Below, one piece after another: positions 1-8,363 of a stretch of 64,000 bases of DNA. Under the pieces are notes generated by a model. The model saw only the letters and a program-made list of their open reading frames with translations, was not told the origin of the DNA and did not search any database. The DNA lies in NCBI RefSeq assembly GCF_040939785.1, contig NZ_CP162553.1:3348001-3412000 (forward strand). Reading direction: 5' to 3'. The stretch is from Bradyrhizobium lupini (GTDB taxonomy: Bacteria > Pseudomonadota > Alphaproteobacteria > Rhizobiales > Xanthobacteraceae). Made by a program: the position numbers and the translations under genes. Every line of letters begins with the position of its first letter. Position 1 is the stretch's first letter.

Positions 1-370
1 CGGCAAGACTCGACGGCCCCTGCCCGCTTTTCATCTCCGGGCACCAGTCCGGATCGGTGAGATCGATCCGCAGCGGCGAGCGGATGTTTTTGAGGCCTGA
101 ATGAACGCGCCAGGCCTCGATGCTCTTGAGGTGGCGCTGGTTGAGATCGCTGGGCCACCAGATCAGGCCGGGCGTGTGACGGGCGAAGTAGACCACGTGC
201 TGGCCGGTTCCGCTGCCGAGCTCGACCACGTTGCCGGTGCAGCCGGCGAGATGCCGTTCCAGTGCCGCCCAGAGCGGCTCGTGATTGCGATGAAATGCCG
301 GCGCATCGAGCCGCCCATCCGACTCGACCCGACCGCCATCCCTGCCGAATTCGACGACATATTCAGCCAA
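1..370 (-). CDS. DUF938-type class I SAM-dependent methyltransferase (5' part only)
   Basis: The gene runs off the left edge, so only about 123 N-terminal residues are present. Read from a TTG at 370 (preceded by AAGGGG) the protein starts LAEYVVEFGRDGGRVESDGR and carries the SAM-binding glycine motif VVELGSGTGQH, followed by WWPSDLN, the order seen in the DUF938 family of cytoplasmic methyltransferases. The substrate is not known for this family. It is transcribed away from the sox operon and shares a 258-base upstream region with it. The alternative frame across 163-486 is a shadow. The TTG start is inferred from the ribosome site and from where family members begin. Confidence 0.8.
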   Translation of the reverse strand, partial: MAEYVVEFGRDGGRVESDGRLDAPAFHRNHEPLWAALERHLAGCTGNVVELGSGTGQHVVYFARHTPGLIWWPSDLNQRHLKSIEAWRVHSGLKNIRSPLRIDLTDPDWCPEMKSGQGPSSLA

Positions 371-628
371 GTGAGGTCCCCTTGAAAAAACGAGAACGCG
401 ATGAAAACAGGTTGAGCGCCCAAACGCTCAGGAAACAGCCGGCCCGCGCCACGGCCCCTAACTCTCGGACCAAATCGGCTGAACAAATAATCTCTTTAGT
501 TGCAATCGGGAAGATATTAACTCCATTTTGTCGCGTGGATAGTCTTGATTGTCAGGCGGCGCCCTTTGTGCTTTGGAACGCTTCTATTTTGTAATCGAGA
601 CCATCGCATAACGCCTCGGAATAACGCC

Positions 629-982
629 TTGACCGCCTTTTCCCGGACGCCCGTTCTGTTCATCTTGCTGGCCATTGCAGCCGGCCTCGCCACCCCGGCG
701 TGGGCGCAGTCCGCTGTGGCCGACGGCCAGAAACTCGCTTTCGACCGCGGCAAGGGCAATTGCCTGACCTGCCATGTCATCAGGGGTGGCGACCTGCCGG
801 GAACGATCGGGCCGGAACTGAAGGACCTCAAGGCCAAGTACCCCGATCGCAACGAACTGACCGCGATCATCTTCGACGAGACCAAGCGCAATCCGCAGAC
901 CATGATGCCGCCGTTCGGCCGGAACCGGATTTTGACCGAACAGGAGATCAGCGCGATCGTTGATTTCCTGCAGACCCTGTGA
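629..982 (+). CDS. soxX: SoxX, c-type cytochrome subunit of the SoxAX thiosulfate-oxidising complex
   Basis: Small monoheme cytochrome of the periplasm. From a TTG at 629 it is 117 residues, with a signal peptide ending in PAWAQ, a heme c motif CLTCH at residues 45-49 and a Met-Met pair (92-93, MMPPFG) that supplies the axial Met ligand. SoxX pairs with SoxA to attach thiosulfate to the SoxY cysteine and passes the electrons on. It is the first gene of the sox operon, with soxY starting 38 bases downstream. An in-frame TTG at 545 would add 28 residues ahead of the signal peptide; the 629 start is preferred because it puts the signal sequence at the N-terminus, but neither has a strong ribosome site. 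Confidence 0.9.
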   Translation: MTAFSRTPVLFILLAIAAGLATPAWAQSAVADGQKLAFDRGKGNCLTCHVIRGGDLPGTIGPELKDLKAKYPDRNELTAIIFDETKRNPQTMMPPFGRNRILTEQEISAIVDFLQTL

Positions 983-1020
983 CTTCAGGCATGCCACGAG
1001 ATTTGGTTGGGAGACCAGAG

Positions 1021-1512
1021 ATGACCACACTCACCGGCCCAAGCGCGACGCGGCGCCTGATCCTTCAGGGCGCAGCCTCGGTCGCGTTGCTCGGCCTCGG
1101 CAATCTGCCGTTCGGCGCCGCGCCCGCGCGCGCCGCGGCCAACGACAAATATCCGGAAGAGGCGTTCAAGCAAAAGAGCGAGGCTGACGCCATCAAGGCG
1201 CTCTACGGCAAAACCGCCGAGCCGTCCGACAAGGTCAAGCTGGACGCCCCCGAGATCGCCGAGAACGGCGGTGTGGTGCCGATCTCGGTGACGACGACAC
1301 TCGACAAGGTCACCTCGATTTCATTCTTCGTGGCCGAGAATCCCAGCGCGCTGGCCGCCAGCTACAGGATTCCCGAAGGCACGATCCCTGCTGTTGCCAA
1401 CCGGCTGAAGATGGCCAAGACCACCAACGTGGTCGCGATCGTGGAGGCCGACGGCAAGCTCTACAGCGCGACCAAAGAGGTCAAGGTCACCGTCGGCGGC
1501 TGCGGCGGCTAA
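1021..1512 (+). CDS. soxY: SoxY, sulfur-carrier subunit (covalent substrate carrier)
   Basis: 163 residues from the ATG at 1021, which has a GGGAG site upstream; an ATG at 991 and a GTG at 979 are in frame but less likely. The N-terminus TRRLILQGAASVALLG followed by ARA looks like a Tat-type export signal, consistent with SoxYZ being exported as a folded complex. The extreme C-terminus is VGGCGG (Cys161), the swinging arm whose cysteine carries the sulfur intermediates during Sox catalysis. It works with SoxZ, encoded 15 bases downstream. Length and tail match the family, so identification is firm. Confidence 0.95.
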   Translation: MTTLTGPSATRRLILQGAASVALLGLGNLPFGAAPARAAANDKYPEEAFKQKSEADAIKALYGKTAEPSDKVKLDAPEIAENGGVVPISVTTTLDKVTSISFFVAENPSALAASYRIPEGTIPAVANRLKMAKTTNVVAIVEADGKLYSATKEVKVTVGGCGG

Positions 1513-1527
1513 GCGAGGAAGATCGAG

Positions 1528-1839
1528 ATGGCATCCAGCATTCGCGTCCGCGCCACCACCAACGGCGACATCACCGAGGTGCAGGCGCTGATCCAGCACC
1601 CGATGGATACCGGCTTCGTCAAGGACGCCAAGGGCGAGCTGATCCCGGCGCATTACATCCAGCAGCTGAAATTCGAATGTAACGGCAAGGACGTCTTCGT
1701 TGCCGATTGGGGCACCGCCGTCTCGAAGGACCCCTACGTCAAGTTCAGCTTCAAGGGAGCCAAGAAGGGCGACGATCTCAAGGTCTCCTGGACGGATAAC
1801 AAGGGTGCGTCGGACACGACCACTGCGAAGATCTCGTGA
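1528..1839 (+). CDS. soxZ: SoxZ, partner of SoxY in the sulfur-carrier complex
   Basis: 103 residues, ATG start with AGGAAGATCGAG ahead of it. SoxZ is a small immunoglobulin-like protein with no signal peptide of its own; it travels to the periplasm with SoxY. The sequence shows the usual family pattern, including IQHPMDTGF near residue 27 and a C-terminal strand KVSWTDNKGASDTTTAKI. It lies between soxY and soxA in the order found in many alphaproteobacteria, and its stop codon overlaps the soxA start by one base (TGATG), suggesting translational coupling. Confidence 0.95.
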   Translation: MASSIRVRATTNGDITEVQALIQHPMDTGFVKDAKGELIPAHYIQQLKFECNGKDVFVADWGTAVSKDPYVKFSFKGAKKGDDLKVSWTDNKGASDTTTAKIS

Positions 1840-2702
1840 TGAAGGCCCGCACCTCCATCCTGCTTGGTTCGTTGAGCGCCGCGCTCGTCGCGTTGGCCCT
1901 CACCTCTCCACGCGTGGTGGCGGCCGACAAGGTCGATCCCATCGCCGATGCCAAGGCGTTCCAGAACTTCTTCTTCCAGAAATTCCCTGATGTGAAGCAC
2001 GAGGATTTCGTCAACGGTCCTTATTCCATGAACGAGGACATGAAGCGGCAGTGGCAGGAGAAGGAGGAATTCCCGCCCTACGAGTTCGCGCTCGACGCCG
2101 GCAAGGAGATGTTCGCCACCCCGTTCAAGAACGGCAAGACCTATGCGGACTGCTTCCCGAACGGCGGCATCGGCATCCGCCAGAACTATCCTTATTTCGA
2201 CGAGAAGGAAGGCAAGGTCGTCACGCTGGAGCTGGCGCTCAACCGCTGCCGCGAGGCCAATGGCGAGGCGCCCTATTCCTACGTCAAGGACGAGATGGCC
2301 TCGCTCACGGCGTACATGGCCTTCACCTCGCGCGGCAAGCCGATGGACATCAAGATCCCCGACGATCCTCGCGCGCTCGCGGCATTCGAGAACGGCAAGC
2401 GCTATTTCTACACCCGCCGCGGCCAATTGAATTTCTCCTGCGCGAGCTGCCATGTGCAGAGCCCGGGTGAGCGCATCCGCGCCGAGATCCTGGCGCCGGC
2501 GCTTGGCATTCTGAACGCGATGCCGATCTACCGCTCCGAATGGAGCGGCATGGGCACCACCAGCCGCCGCTTCGTCACCTGCAACAGCCAGACCCGCGCG
2601 GTTCCGCTGGAGCCGCAGGCGGATGAATATCGCGACGTCGAATATTTCCTGTCCTACGTCGCCAACGGCCTGCCGATATCGGGACCGGGAGCGCGGCCAT
2701 GA
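1839..2702 (+). CDS. soxA: SoxA, diheme-family cytochrome c subunit of SoxAX (single heme motif here)
   Basis: 287 residues with a signal peptide ending VVAADK. The catalytic C-terminal heme motif CASCH is at residues 201-205, and the cysteine that becomes the persulfide/thiolate heme ligand is in VTCNSQ (Cys248). No CxxCH is visible in the N-terminal domain, where diheme SoxA proteins carry their second heme; two cysteines remain (YADC and NRC). It therefore belongs to the monoheme type known from some species. SoxA joins thiosulfate to the SoxY cysteine. It overlaps soxZ by one base and soxK by four. A GTG at 1836 is an unlikely alternative start. Confidence 0.93.
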   Translation: MKARTSILLGSLSAALVALALTSPRVVAADKVDPIADAKAFQNFFFQKFPDVKHEDFVNGPYSMNEDMKRQWQEKEEFPPYEFALDAGKEMFATPFKNGKTYADCFPNGGIGIRQNYPYFDEKEGKVVTLELALNRCREANGEAPYSYVKDEMASLTAYMAFTSRGKPMDIKIPDDPRALAAFENGKRYFYTRRGQLNFSCASCHVQSPGERIRAEILAPALGILNAMPIYRSEWSGMGTTSRRFVTCNSQTRAVPLEPQADEYRDVEYFLSYVANGLPISGPGARP

Positions 2703-3016
2703 AGCTGTCACTCCCTTTCGCCCGGCTGCTTGCCTTGCTGCTTACCCTCGGGCTCGCGCCGGCGGCGCGCGCGGCAGATGAGGCAGACTACAAGGCGGCC
2801 TTTGCCGCCGCCGAGGCCGCCTCCAAGGAGGCCGCCGGCATGCGCAACCAATGGACCGTGACCGTCTCGACGCTGGCCGCCGCAAAGAAGGCGGCCGATG
2901 GCGGCGATTTCGACCGCGCCGTGGCCGCAGCCAGGGAGGCCGAGGCGCTGGCGAAGGCGTCGATCTTCCAGGCGATTTCCGAAAAAGAAGCCTGGAAGGC
3001 GATGGAAATCCGTTAG
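2699..3016 (+). CDS. soxK: SoxK-like SoxXA-binding protein
   Basis: 105 residues. A cleavable signal peptide (LLALLLTLGLAPAARAAD) is followed by a short alanine-rich helical protein with heptad-like spacing (AEAASKEAAG, AAAREAEALAKAS). Small proteins of this kind, encoded between soxA and soxB, bind SoxXA and raise its activity (SAXB/SoxK). Identification rests on position, size, export signal and composition rather than on a catalytic motif. The ATG overlaps the soxA stop by four bases. A 55-base gap separates it from soxB. Confidence 0.75.
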   Translation: MKLSLPFARLLALLLTLGLAPAARAADEADYKAAFAAAEAASKEAAGMRNQWTVTVSTLAAAKKAADGGDFDRAVAAAREAEALAKASIFQAISEKEAWKAMEIR

Positions 3017-3071
3017 ACTGTTCGCTTGTGCAACAGCCTTGCGACCGTGAGAGGGCGCGGAGAATTTCTGG

Positions 3072-4823
3072 ATGGCGATCCGCCGCCGCGATTTCCTGAA
3101 GAATGCAGGCCTTGCTGCCGCATCGCTGAGCCTGCCGCGGCTTGCGCTCGGTGCTGAGGCTGCGAGCATTTACGACCTCGAACGGTTCGGCAATGCGCGC
3201 ATCCTTCACCTCACCGACACGCATGCGCAACTCAATCCAGTCTATTTTCGCGAGCCCAGCGTCAATATCGGGATCGGCGAGATGGCGGGACGGCCGCCGC
3301 ATCTGGTCGGCCGCGCCTTTCTCGACCGTTTCGGCATCAGGCCCGACAGCGCGGATGCCTATGCCTTCAGCTGCTTCGAGTTCGAGAAGTCCGCAGGCCG
3401 CTTCGGCAAGCTCGGCGGCTTCGCCCATCTGAAGACGCTGATCGACCGCTTGCGTGGCGATGTCGGCGAAAAACGCTCCGTGCTCGTTGACGGCGGCGAC
3501 CTCTGGCAAGGCTCGGGACTTGCCAACATCATGCAGGGCCGCGACATGGTCGAGGCCGCAAACCTGCTCGGTGTCGAGGCGATGACCGGGCATTGGGAAT
3601 TCACCTATGGCGAGCAGGCGCTGCGCGACAATCTCGCGCGCTTCAGGGGCGAGTTTCTGGCGCAGAACGTTTTTCTCACCGAGGAAGCCGCATTCAATGA
3701 TGCCCCGGCCTTCGACAAGGCGACGGGACGCGTGTTCAAGCCCTCCGTGATCAAGGAGCTCGGCGGCCATCGCGTCGCGATCGTCGGCCAAGCCTTCCCT
3801 TACGTGCCGATCGCGCATCCCAAACGGTTCACGCCGGACTGGTCCTTCGGCATCCGCGAGGAAGAGCTCCAGAAGCATGTCGACGGCCTGCGCGGCACCG
3901 ACAAGGTCGATGCGGTCATCCTGCTGTCGCATAACGGCATGGACGTCGATCTCAAGCTCGCAAGCCGCGTCACCGGTATCGACGTCATCCTCGGCGGCCA
4001 TACCCATGATGCGATCCCGCAGCCCATCGCCGTGAAGAATGCGAGCGGCACGACGCTCGTCACCAATGCCGGCTCCAACGGAAAATTTCTGGCCGTGCTC
4101 GATCTCGCGCTCGACAAGGGCAAGGTCGGCGACGTCAAATATCATCTGCTGCCGGTCTATTCCGAGCTGTTGAAACCCGATCCCGGGATGGCCGAACTGA
4201 TCGGCCGGTTGCGGGCACCCTTCGTCACCGACTGGTTGGAGAAGATCGCGACGCCCGATCGCCTGCTGTATCGACGCGACAATTTCGCCGGCCCAGTCGA
4301 CGAGCTGATCTGCAGCGCGCTGCGCACCGAGTTCGACGCCGAGATCGCGCTGTCGCCGGGCTTCCGCTGGGGCGTCACCGGACTGTCCGGCCAGGCACTG
4401 ACGATGGAGGATTTGCTCGCGGAAACCGCGATCAGCTATCCCGAGACCTATGTGCAGGAGATGACCGGCGCGGAGATCAAGGACGTGCTGGAAGACGTCT
4501 GCGACAACCTCTTCAATACCGATCCCTATTACCAGCAGGGCGGCGACATGGTGCGCGCCGGTGGGCTCAGCTACACCTGCACGCCGACGGCGACGATCGG
4601 CAGCCGGATCTCGGAGCTGAAGCTCAATGGCGGCAAGGCGCTCAGTGCCAGCCACCGCTACAAGGTCGCGGGCTGGGCCTCGGTCAACGGCCAGCAAGGC
4701 GCGCCGGTGTGGGATGTGGTGGCAAAATATCTGCGCTCGGGCCGGATGTTTCAGGAGCGGCTCGGCTCCGGCGTCACGCTAAAGGGCGTCGAGGGTAATC
4801 CGGGCATCGCAGGACAGGGATGA
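3072..4823 (+). CDS. soxB: SoxB, thiosulfohydrolase
   Basis: 583 residues, full length for SoxB. It starts with a twin-arginine signal (RRRDFLKNAGLAAASLSL). The metallophosphatase-type fold is marked by LTDTH (D49, H51), GGDLWQGS, the SoxB-specific GHWEFTYG (G173-H174), LLSHNGMDVD and GGHTHD, which ligate a dinuclear metal centre; the 5'-nucleotidase C-terminal domain follows from about residue 400. The enzyme hydrolyses the sulfone group from SoxY-bound S-sulfocysteine to release sulfate in the periplasm. Its last codons overlap the following dsrE-like gene. Confidence 0.95.
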   Translation: MAIRRRDFLKNAGLAAASLSLPRLALGAEAASIYDLERFGNARILHLTDTHAQLNPVYFREPSVNIGIGEMAGRPPHLVGRAFLDRFGIRPDSADAYAFSCFEFEKSAGRFGKLGGFAHLKTLIDRLRGDVGEKRSVLVDGGDLWQGSGLANIMQGRDMVEAANLLGVEAMTGHWEFTYGEQALRDNLARFRGEFLAQNVFLTEEAAFNDAPAFDKATGRVFKPSVIKELGGHRVAIVGQAFPYVPIAHPKRFTPDWSFGIREEELQKHVDGLRGTDKVDAVILLSHNGMDVDLKLASRVTGIDVILGGHTHDAIPQPIAVKNASGTTLVTNAGSNGKFLAVLDLALDKGKVGDVKYHLLPVYSELLKPDPGMAELIGRLRAPFVTDWLEKIATPDRLLYRRDNFAGPVDELICSALRTEFDAEIALSPGFRWGVTGLSGQALTMEDLLAETAISYPETYVQEMTGAEIKDVLEDVCDNLFNTDPYYQQGGDMVRAGGLSYTCTPTATIGSRISELKLNGGKALSASHRYKVAGWASVNGQQGAPVWDVVAKYLRSGRMFQERLGSGVTLKGVEGNPGIAGQG

Positions 4824-5278
4824 TGCGGTCGCAAACCCTATCCGCGATGCTGCTGGCGCTGTTCGCCTGGGCGGCGATGCCACCGGCTTTCGCGCAGCAG
4901 GTGCCGCTCCAGGACAAGCCGTTCGCCGAGCACAAGATCGTGCTGCAGCTCTCCGATGGCGATGCCAGGAAGCAAGCTCTGGTGCTCAGCGTCGCTAACA
5001 ATTTGCTGAAGGCCTACGACCCCGACAAGGTCGCAATCGAGGTGGTGGCGTTCGGTCCCGGCATCGACCTCCTGTTCACCGGCAGCGAGCGCCGCAAGCA
5101 GGTCGAGAGCCTGATCGCGCAAGGCGTACGCTTCGACATCTGCCTCAACACTGTCGACACGATCGAGCGGGAGACCGGCAAGCGGCCGGAGTTCATCCCT
5201 GCCGCTACGCCGGTGCAGGTCGGGGTCGGGCAGATCCTGTTCCTCAGCGAGAACGGATACACGGTGGTGAGGCCCTGA
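4820..5278 (+). CDS. exported DsrE/DsrF-like sulfur-relay protein
   Basis: 152 residues from the first of two tandem ATGs (4820, 4823) overlapping the soxB stop. A signal peptide ending AFAQQV is followed by a DsrE/F-like fold: KIVLQLSDGD, VVAFGPGIDLL and one cysteine near residue 108 in RFDICLNTVD, the place where DsrE-family proteins carry the sulfur-accepting cysteine. Proteins of this type occur beside sox genes and are presumed to handle sulfane sulfur; export places this one in the periplasm. Its exact partner is unknown. It closes the sox operon. Confidence 0.75.
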   Translation: MMRSQTLSAMLLALFAWAAMPPAFAQQVPLQDKPFAEHKIVLQLSDGDARKQALVLSVANNLLKAYDPDKVAIEVVAFGPGIDLLFTGSERRKQVESLIAQGVRFDICLNTVDTIERETGKRPEFIPAATPVQVGVGQILFLSENGYTVVRP

Positions 5279-5314
5279 GCCTTTTGCCGGGGCGAAGCGT
5301 CGCGGCATACTCGG

Positions 5315-5414
5315 TGTCATCGCCGGCGAAGGCGGGCGATCCAGTACTCCGAGACCGCGAGGGGTACGGGAGGGCGCGGCGTACTGGATTCCCCGCCTTC
5401 GCGGGGAATGGCAG
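5315..5414. repeat. palindromic intergenic repeat (GTACTGGAT type)
   Basis: Imperfect inverted repeat between the sox operon and the persulfide dioxygenase gene. The outer arms read CATCGCCGGCGAAGGCGG and CCCCGCCTTCGCGGGGAATG, the inner arms CCAGTACTCC and GTACTGGATT. It would fold into a long hairpin and may end sox transcription. Similar elements are scattered between genes in Bradyrhizobium genomes (general knowledge). Confidence 0.6.
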
Positions 5415-5473
5415 CGGTGGCTAGGTGACGCCCACCCGCCCGTCACAGGAATAAAAATCTTCCAAATTTTCTT

Positions 5474-5504
5474 GCTTACACAGTGAATTGCTTCTCTTGT
5501 AAGC
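5474..5504. promoter_or_regulatory. inverted-repeat operator candidate upstream of the persulfide dioxygenase gene
   Basis: GCTTACA (5474-5480) and TGTAAGC (5498-5504) form perfect 7-base arms around a 17-base AT-rich spacer, 45 bases before the ATG. ETHE1-like genes with a rhodanese are controlled by the sulfide-sensing ArsR-family repressor BigR in Agrobacterium and Xylella; this could be such a site, though no repressor gene is in the window. Confidence 0.35.
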
Positions 5505-5549
5505 TCGAAATGTAGTAGAATCTCGGGGTAGTTCACGCCGGGTCTTGCC

Positions 5550-6587
5550 ATGATCTTCCGCCAGCTCTTCGACAGTGTTTCGGGCACCTACAGCTATCTC
5601 CTGGCGAGCCGCGCCGGCGGCGAGGCGCTGATCCTCGATCCCGTGCTGGAGAAGGTCGACCGCTACTGCCAGCTCCTGCGCGAGCTCGATCTCAAGCTGG
5701 TCAAGGCCGTGGACACCCATCTGCACGCCGACCACGTCACCGGCCTCGGCGAGCTGCGCGACCGCACCCATTGCATGACCGTGATGGGCGACCAGACCAA
5801 GGCCGACGTGGTGGCGATGCGGGTTGCCGACGGCGACAAGGTGACGATCGAGGGCCTGTCGCTCGACGTGATGTACACGCCCGGCCACACCGACGACTCC
5901 TACTCCTACTTGATGGGCGACCGCGTCTTCACCGGCGACACGCTGCTGATCCGCGGCACCGGCCGCACCGATTTCCAGAACGGTTCGTCGCGCGCGCAGT
6001 ACGATTCGATCTTCAACCGCCTGCTCAAGCTGCCCGACGAGACCATGGTGTTCCCGGCGCATGACTACAAGGGCGACACCGTCTCCACCATCGGCGAGGA
6101 GAAACGCTACAATCCGCGGCTCCAGGTGCGCTCGGTCGACGACTATATCGAGCTGATGGCCAATCTGAAGCTGCCCAATCCGAAGATGATGGACGTCGCG
6201 GTGCCCGCCAACATGCATGTCGGCCTGCACCAGGAGGAGCTGGAGAAAGAGGGCCGCGTGCTCCGCGCCGTCGAGGCGATCCGCAGCCTCGGCCGTCCCG
6301 ATATCCTGCTGGTCGATTTGCGCGAGACCAATGAGCGGATGAAGCACGGCATGCTCGAAGGCGCGCTGCATACACCCTATCCGTCCGTTGAGGACAGCCT
6401 CAAGCCCGGCGGCATGCTGCGCGAGGTCGCGGCCGCCACCGGTCGCCGCGTCGTGTTCTTCTGCGCCTTCGGCGAACGCTCTGCGATGGCTGTCGCCGCC
6501 GCCAAGGAGGCCGGGCTCACCAACACCGCCCACATCGCCGGCGGCATCGATGCCTGGAAAAAGGCCGGCGGGCCGGTGGTGCACTGA
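5550..6587 (+). CDS. ETHE1-like persulfide dioxygenase fused to a rhodanese (Blh/CstB type)
   Basis: 345 residues, no signal peptide. The N-terminal metallo-beta-lactamase domain (about 1-230) has THLHADHVTG (H57, H59, D61, H62) and GHTDDSYSY, matching ETHE1 persulfide dioxygenases, which bind one iron and oxidise glutathione persulfide to sulfite. The C-terminal rhodanese domain (about 245-345) has an intact active-site loop CAFGERS (Cys305) for sulfane-sulfur transfer. The pairing allows persulfide oxidation and sulfur transfer in one chain. It follows the sox operon on the same strand, so the two sets probably cooperate, but it has its own upstream region. Confidence 0.88.
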   Translation: MIFRQLFDSVSGTYSYLLASRAGGEALILDPVLEKVDRYCQLLRELDLKLVKAVDTHLHADHVTGLGELRDRTHCMTVMGDQTKADVVAMRVADGDKVTIEGLSLDVMYTPGHTDDSYSYLMGDRVFTGDTLLIRGTGRTDFQNGSSRAQYDSIFNRLLKLPDETMVFPAHDYKGDTVSTIGEEKRYNPRLQVRSVDDYIELMANLKLPNPKMMDVAVPANMHVGLHQEELEKEGRVLRAVEAIRSLGRPDILLVDLRETNERMKHGMLEGALHTPYPSVEDSLKPGGMLREVAAATGRRVVFFCAFGERSAMAVAAAKEAGLTNTAHIAGGIDAWKKAGGPVVH

Positions 6588-6663
6588 CCGCCTTGAGATA
6601 AGTCAGGAACTGCACATATCTTCCGGATAGGTTTGGGCGCAGCATCACTGTCCGGGACCAGCC

Positions 6664-6837
6664 ATGGCCAAGATCGGCAAGCCGAGCGCGCCGCCCAAAA
6701 TTGCGGACGACGCGCCAGCAAAAGACAAGGCGAAGAAGCCTCAGCCTCCGCGCGACACCGAAGACGATGATTACGAAGACGGCGACATCGCGACACCAAA
6801 GCGCGACCGCTACGGGCCGGACGACGAGCCGTTTTGA
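6664..6837 (+). CDS. small charged hypothetical protein (57 aa)
   Basis: An ATG at 6664 opens a 57-codon frame: a lysine/proline-rich first half (MAKIGKPSAPPKIADDAPAK) and an acidic second half (DTEDDDYEDG, GPDDEPF). It has no cysteines, no membrane segment and very low complexity, so it is probably disordered. GGGACCAGCC precedes the start. It sits alone between the persulfide dioxygenase and an MFS gene on the same strand. I recognise no function. Coding status is inferred from the clean frame and ribosome-site position. Confidence 0.55.
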   Translation: MAKIGKPSAPPKIADDAPAKDKAKKPQPPRDTEDDDYEDGDIATPKRDRYGPDDEPF

Positions 6838-6968
6838 GGGGCTCGTCTCTTGCCACGCTCTCAACTGTCGTCCTGCCCCGCGCTACTGCCATGCGCCTGC
6901 GTTCATGGACAAATAACCGCTCTGCCCGATAGTTTGCGCGTCTCCAAAGGACGTGAAACGGAACTGCA

Positions 6969-8177
6969 ATGGTCGACGTTCTCGCCGCACCGCAGCAAGG
7001 CAAGGCGGACAGCGCGCTACGCACGCTGACGGGAATTTCGATCGCGCATTGGGTCAGCCATTTTCATCTGCTGGTCCTGCCGATGCTGTTTCCCTTCCTC
7101 AAAAATCAACTCGGCGTCGGCTACGTCGAGCTCGGCTTCGCGCTGACCGTGTCGGCCGTGGTGTCGGGGCTGACGCAGGCGCCGACCGGCTATCTCGTCG
7201 ACCATTTTGGCGCGCGAAAGATTTTGCTGGGCGGCCTCACCCTCGGCGGCCTCGCGCTGATCCTGCTTGGCCTGCATCTCAGCTACACCTCGCTGATCGC
7301 CTGCGCCGTGCTGCTCGGGCTCGCCAACAGCGTCTACCATCCCGCCGATTACGCCATCCTCGCCGAGCACATGGACGAAGCGCGGATGGGCCGCGCCTTC
7401 TCGATCCATACCTTTGCCGGCTATTTCGGCGGCGCGGTGGCGCCGGCGATCGTCGCCGCGATGGTCATCGTGTCAGGCGGTGTCGGTGCGCTGATCGCAT
7501 CGGGCGTGATCGGCGTTCTGGTCGCGGTGTTGCTGGTGACCATGAACATTCCCGATGCCGGCGCGCACAAGACCAAGCCAGGCACCGAGAACGCACCCAA
7601 ACAGGCCGTGATCACGCCGGCGCTGATCACGCTGACGGCACTGTTCATGCTGCTCAGCCTGTCGGTCGCCGGCATCAACAATTTCGGCGTGGTGGCGCTG
7701 ATGAGTGGCTATGGCGTGACCTATTCCGCGGCCAATGTCGCGCTCACCGCCTTCCTCGGTGCAAGCGCCGCCGGCGTGCTCGCGGGCGGCTTTCTTGCCG
7801 ACCACACCGAGCGCCACGGCTATGTCGCCGCCGCCTGCTTCGCCGCGAACGCGGCGATCGTGCTGCTGATCGCGCTGGTCACGCTGCCGGGCTGGGCGCT
7901 GACCGCCACGATGGCGGCCGCGGGATTCCTCTCCGGCGTGATCGCGCCTTCGCGCGACATGCTGGTGCGCAATGCAGCACCTCCCGGCGCGGCGGGGCGC
8001 GCCTTCGGCATCGTCTCCACCGGCTTCAATCTCGGCGGCATCGTCAGCCCGCTGTTGTTCGGCTGGATTATGGACCAGAGCGCGCCGCATTGGGTGTTCG
8101 GCGCATCCGTGATCTTCATGGTCGCGACGGTGGTGCTGTCGCCGTTCACGGAGCGGAAGCGGCAAATCGCGGCTTGA
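6969..8177 (+). CDS. MFS transporter (fosmidomycin-resistance-like branch possible)
   Basis: 402 residues with 12 predicted membrane segments typical of the major facilitator superfamily. The sequence starts with a soluble stretch, then SIAHWVSHFHLLVLPMLFPF and, after helix 2, the MFS loop-A-like VDHFGARKILLGG. The second half repeats the pattern (LADHTERHGY). The HWVSHFH opening resembles FSR-type and cyanate-like carriers, but substrate cannot be called. It is monocistronic and its 3' end meets a palindromic repeat shared with the converging MFS gene. Confidence 0.8.
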   Translation: MVDVLAAPQQGKADSALRTLTGISIAHWVSHFHLLVLPMLFPFLKNQLGVGYVELGFALTVSAVVSGLTQAPTGYLVDHFGARKILLGGLTLGGLALILLGLHLSYTSLIACAVLLGLANSVYHPADYAILAEHMDEARMGRAFSIHTFAGYFGGAVAPAIVAAMVIVSGGVGALIASGVIGVLVAVLLVTMNIPDAGAHKTKPGTENAPKQAVITPALITLTALFMLLSLSVAGINNFGVVALMSGYGVTYSAANVALTAFLGASAAGVLAGGFLADHTERHGYVAAACFAANAAIVLLIALVTLPGWALTATMAAAGFLSGVIAPSRDMLVRNAAPPGAAGRAFGIVSTGFNLGGIVSPLLFGWIMDQSAPHWVFGASVIFMVATVVLSPFTERKRQIAA

Positions 8178-8192
8178 GCAACAAACTCAATT

Positions 8193-8334
8193 GTCGTCCC
8201 GGCCTAGTGCGCAATTGCGCATAGGGGCCGGGGGCCCATAACCACGATCGGAGTTGTGGCGCAAAGCTGCCAACTCCAAGTCTTCGCCAAACTAAAAATC
8301 GTGGTTATGGATCCCGGCCTTCGCCGGGATGACA
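8193..8334. repeat. interspersed palindromic repeat, copy 1 (GTCGTCCCGGCC type)
   Basis: About 142 bases, opening with GTCGTCCCGGCCTAGTGCGC and closing with CCCGGCCTTCGCCGGGATGAC. The ends match a second copy at 16979-17126; the middles differ but each contains a self-complementary stretch ending GGTTATGG. It fills the gap between two convergent MFS genes and could act as a bidirectional terminator. Confidence 0.8.
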
Positions 8335-8363
8335 GTTGTGATTGGGTTGGCTGAAGTGGCCCC

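Noticed and set aside
2742..4697. Long open frame of 651 codons on the minus strand opposite soxB
   Set aside because: It is antisense to a clear soxB with all motifs, has low-complexity Arg/Ala/Asp-rich sequence typical of high-GC shadow frames, and no start signal.
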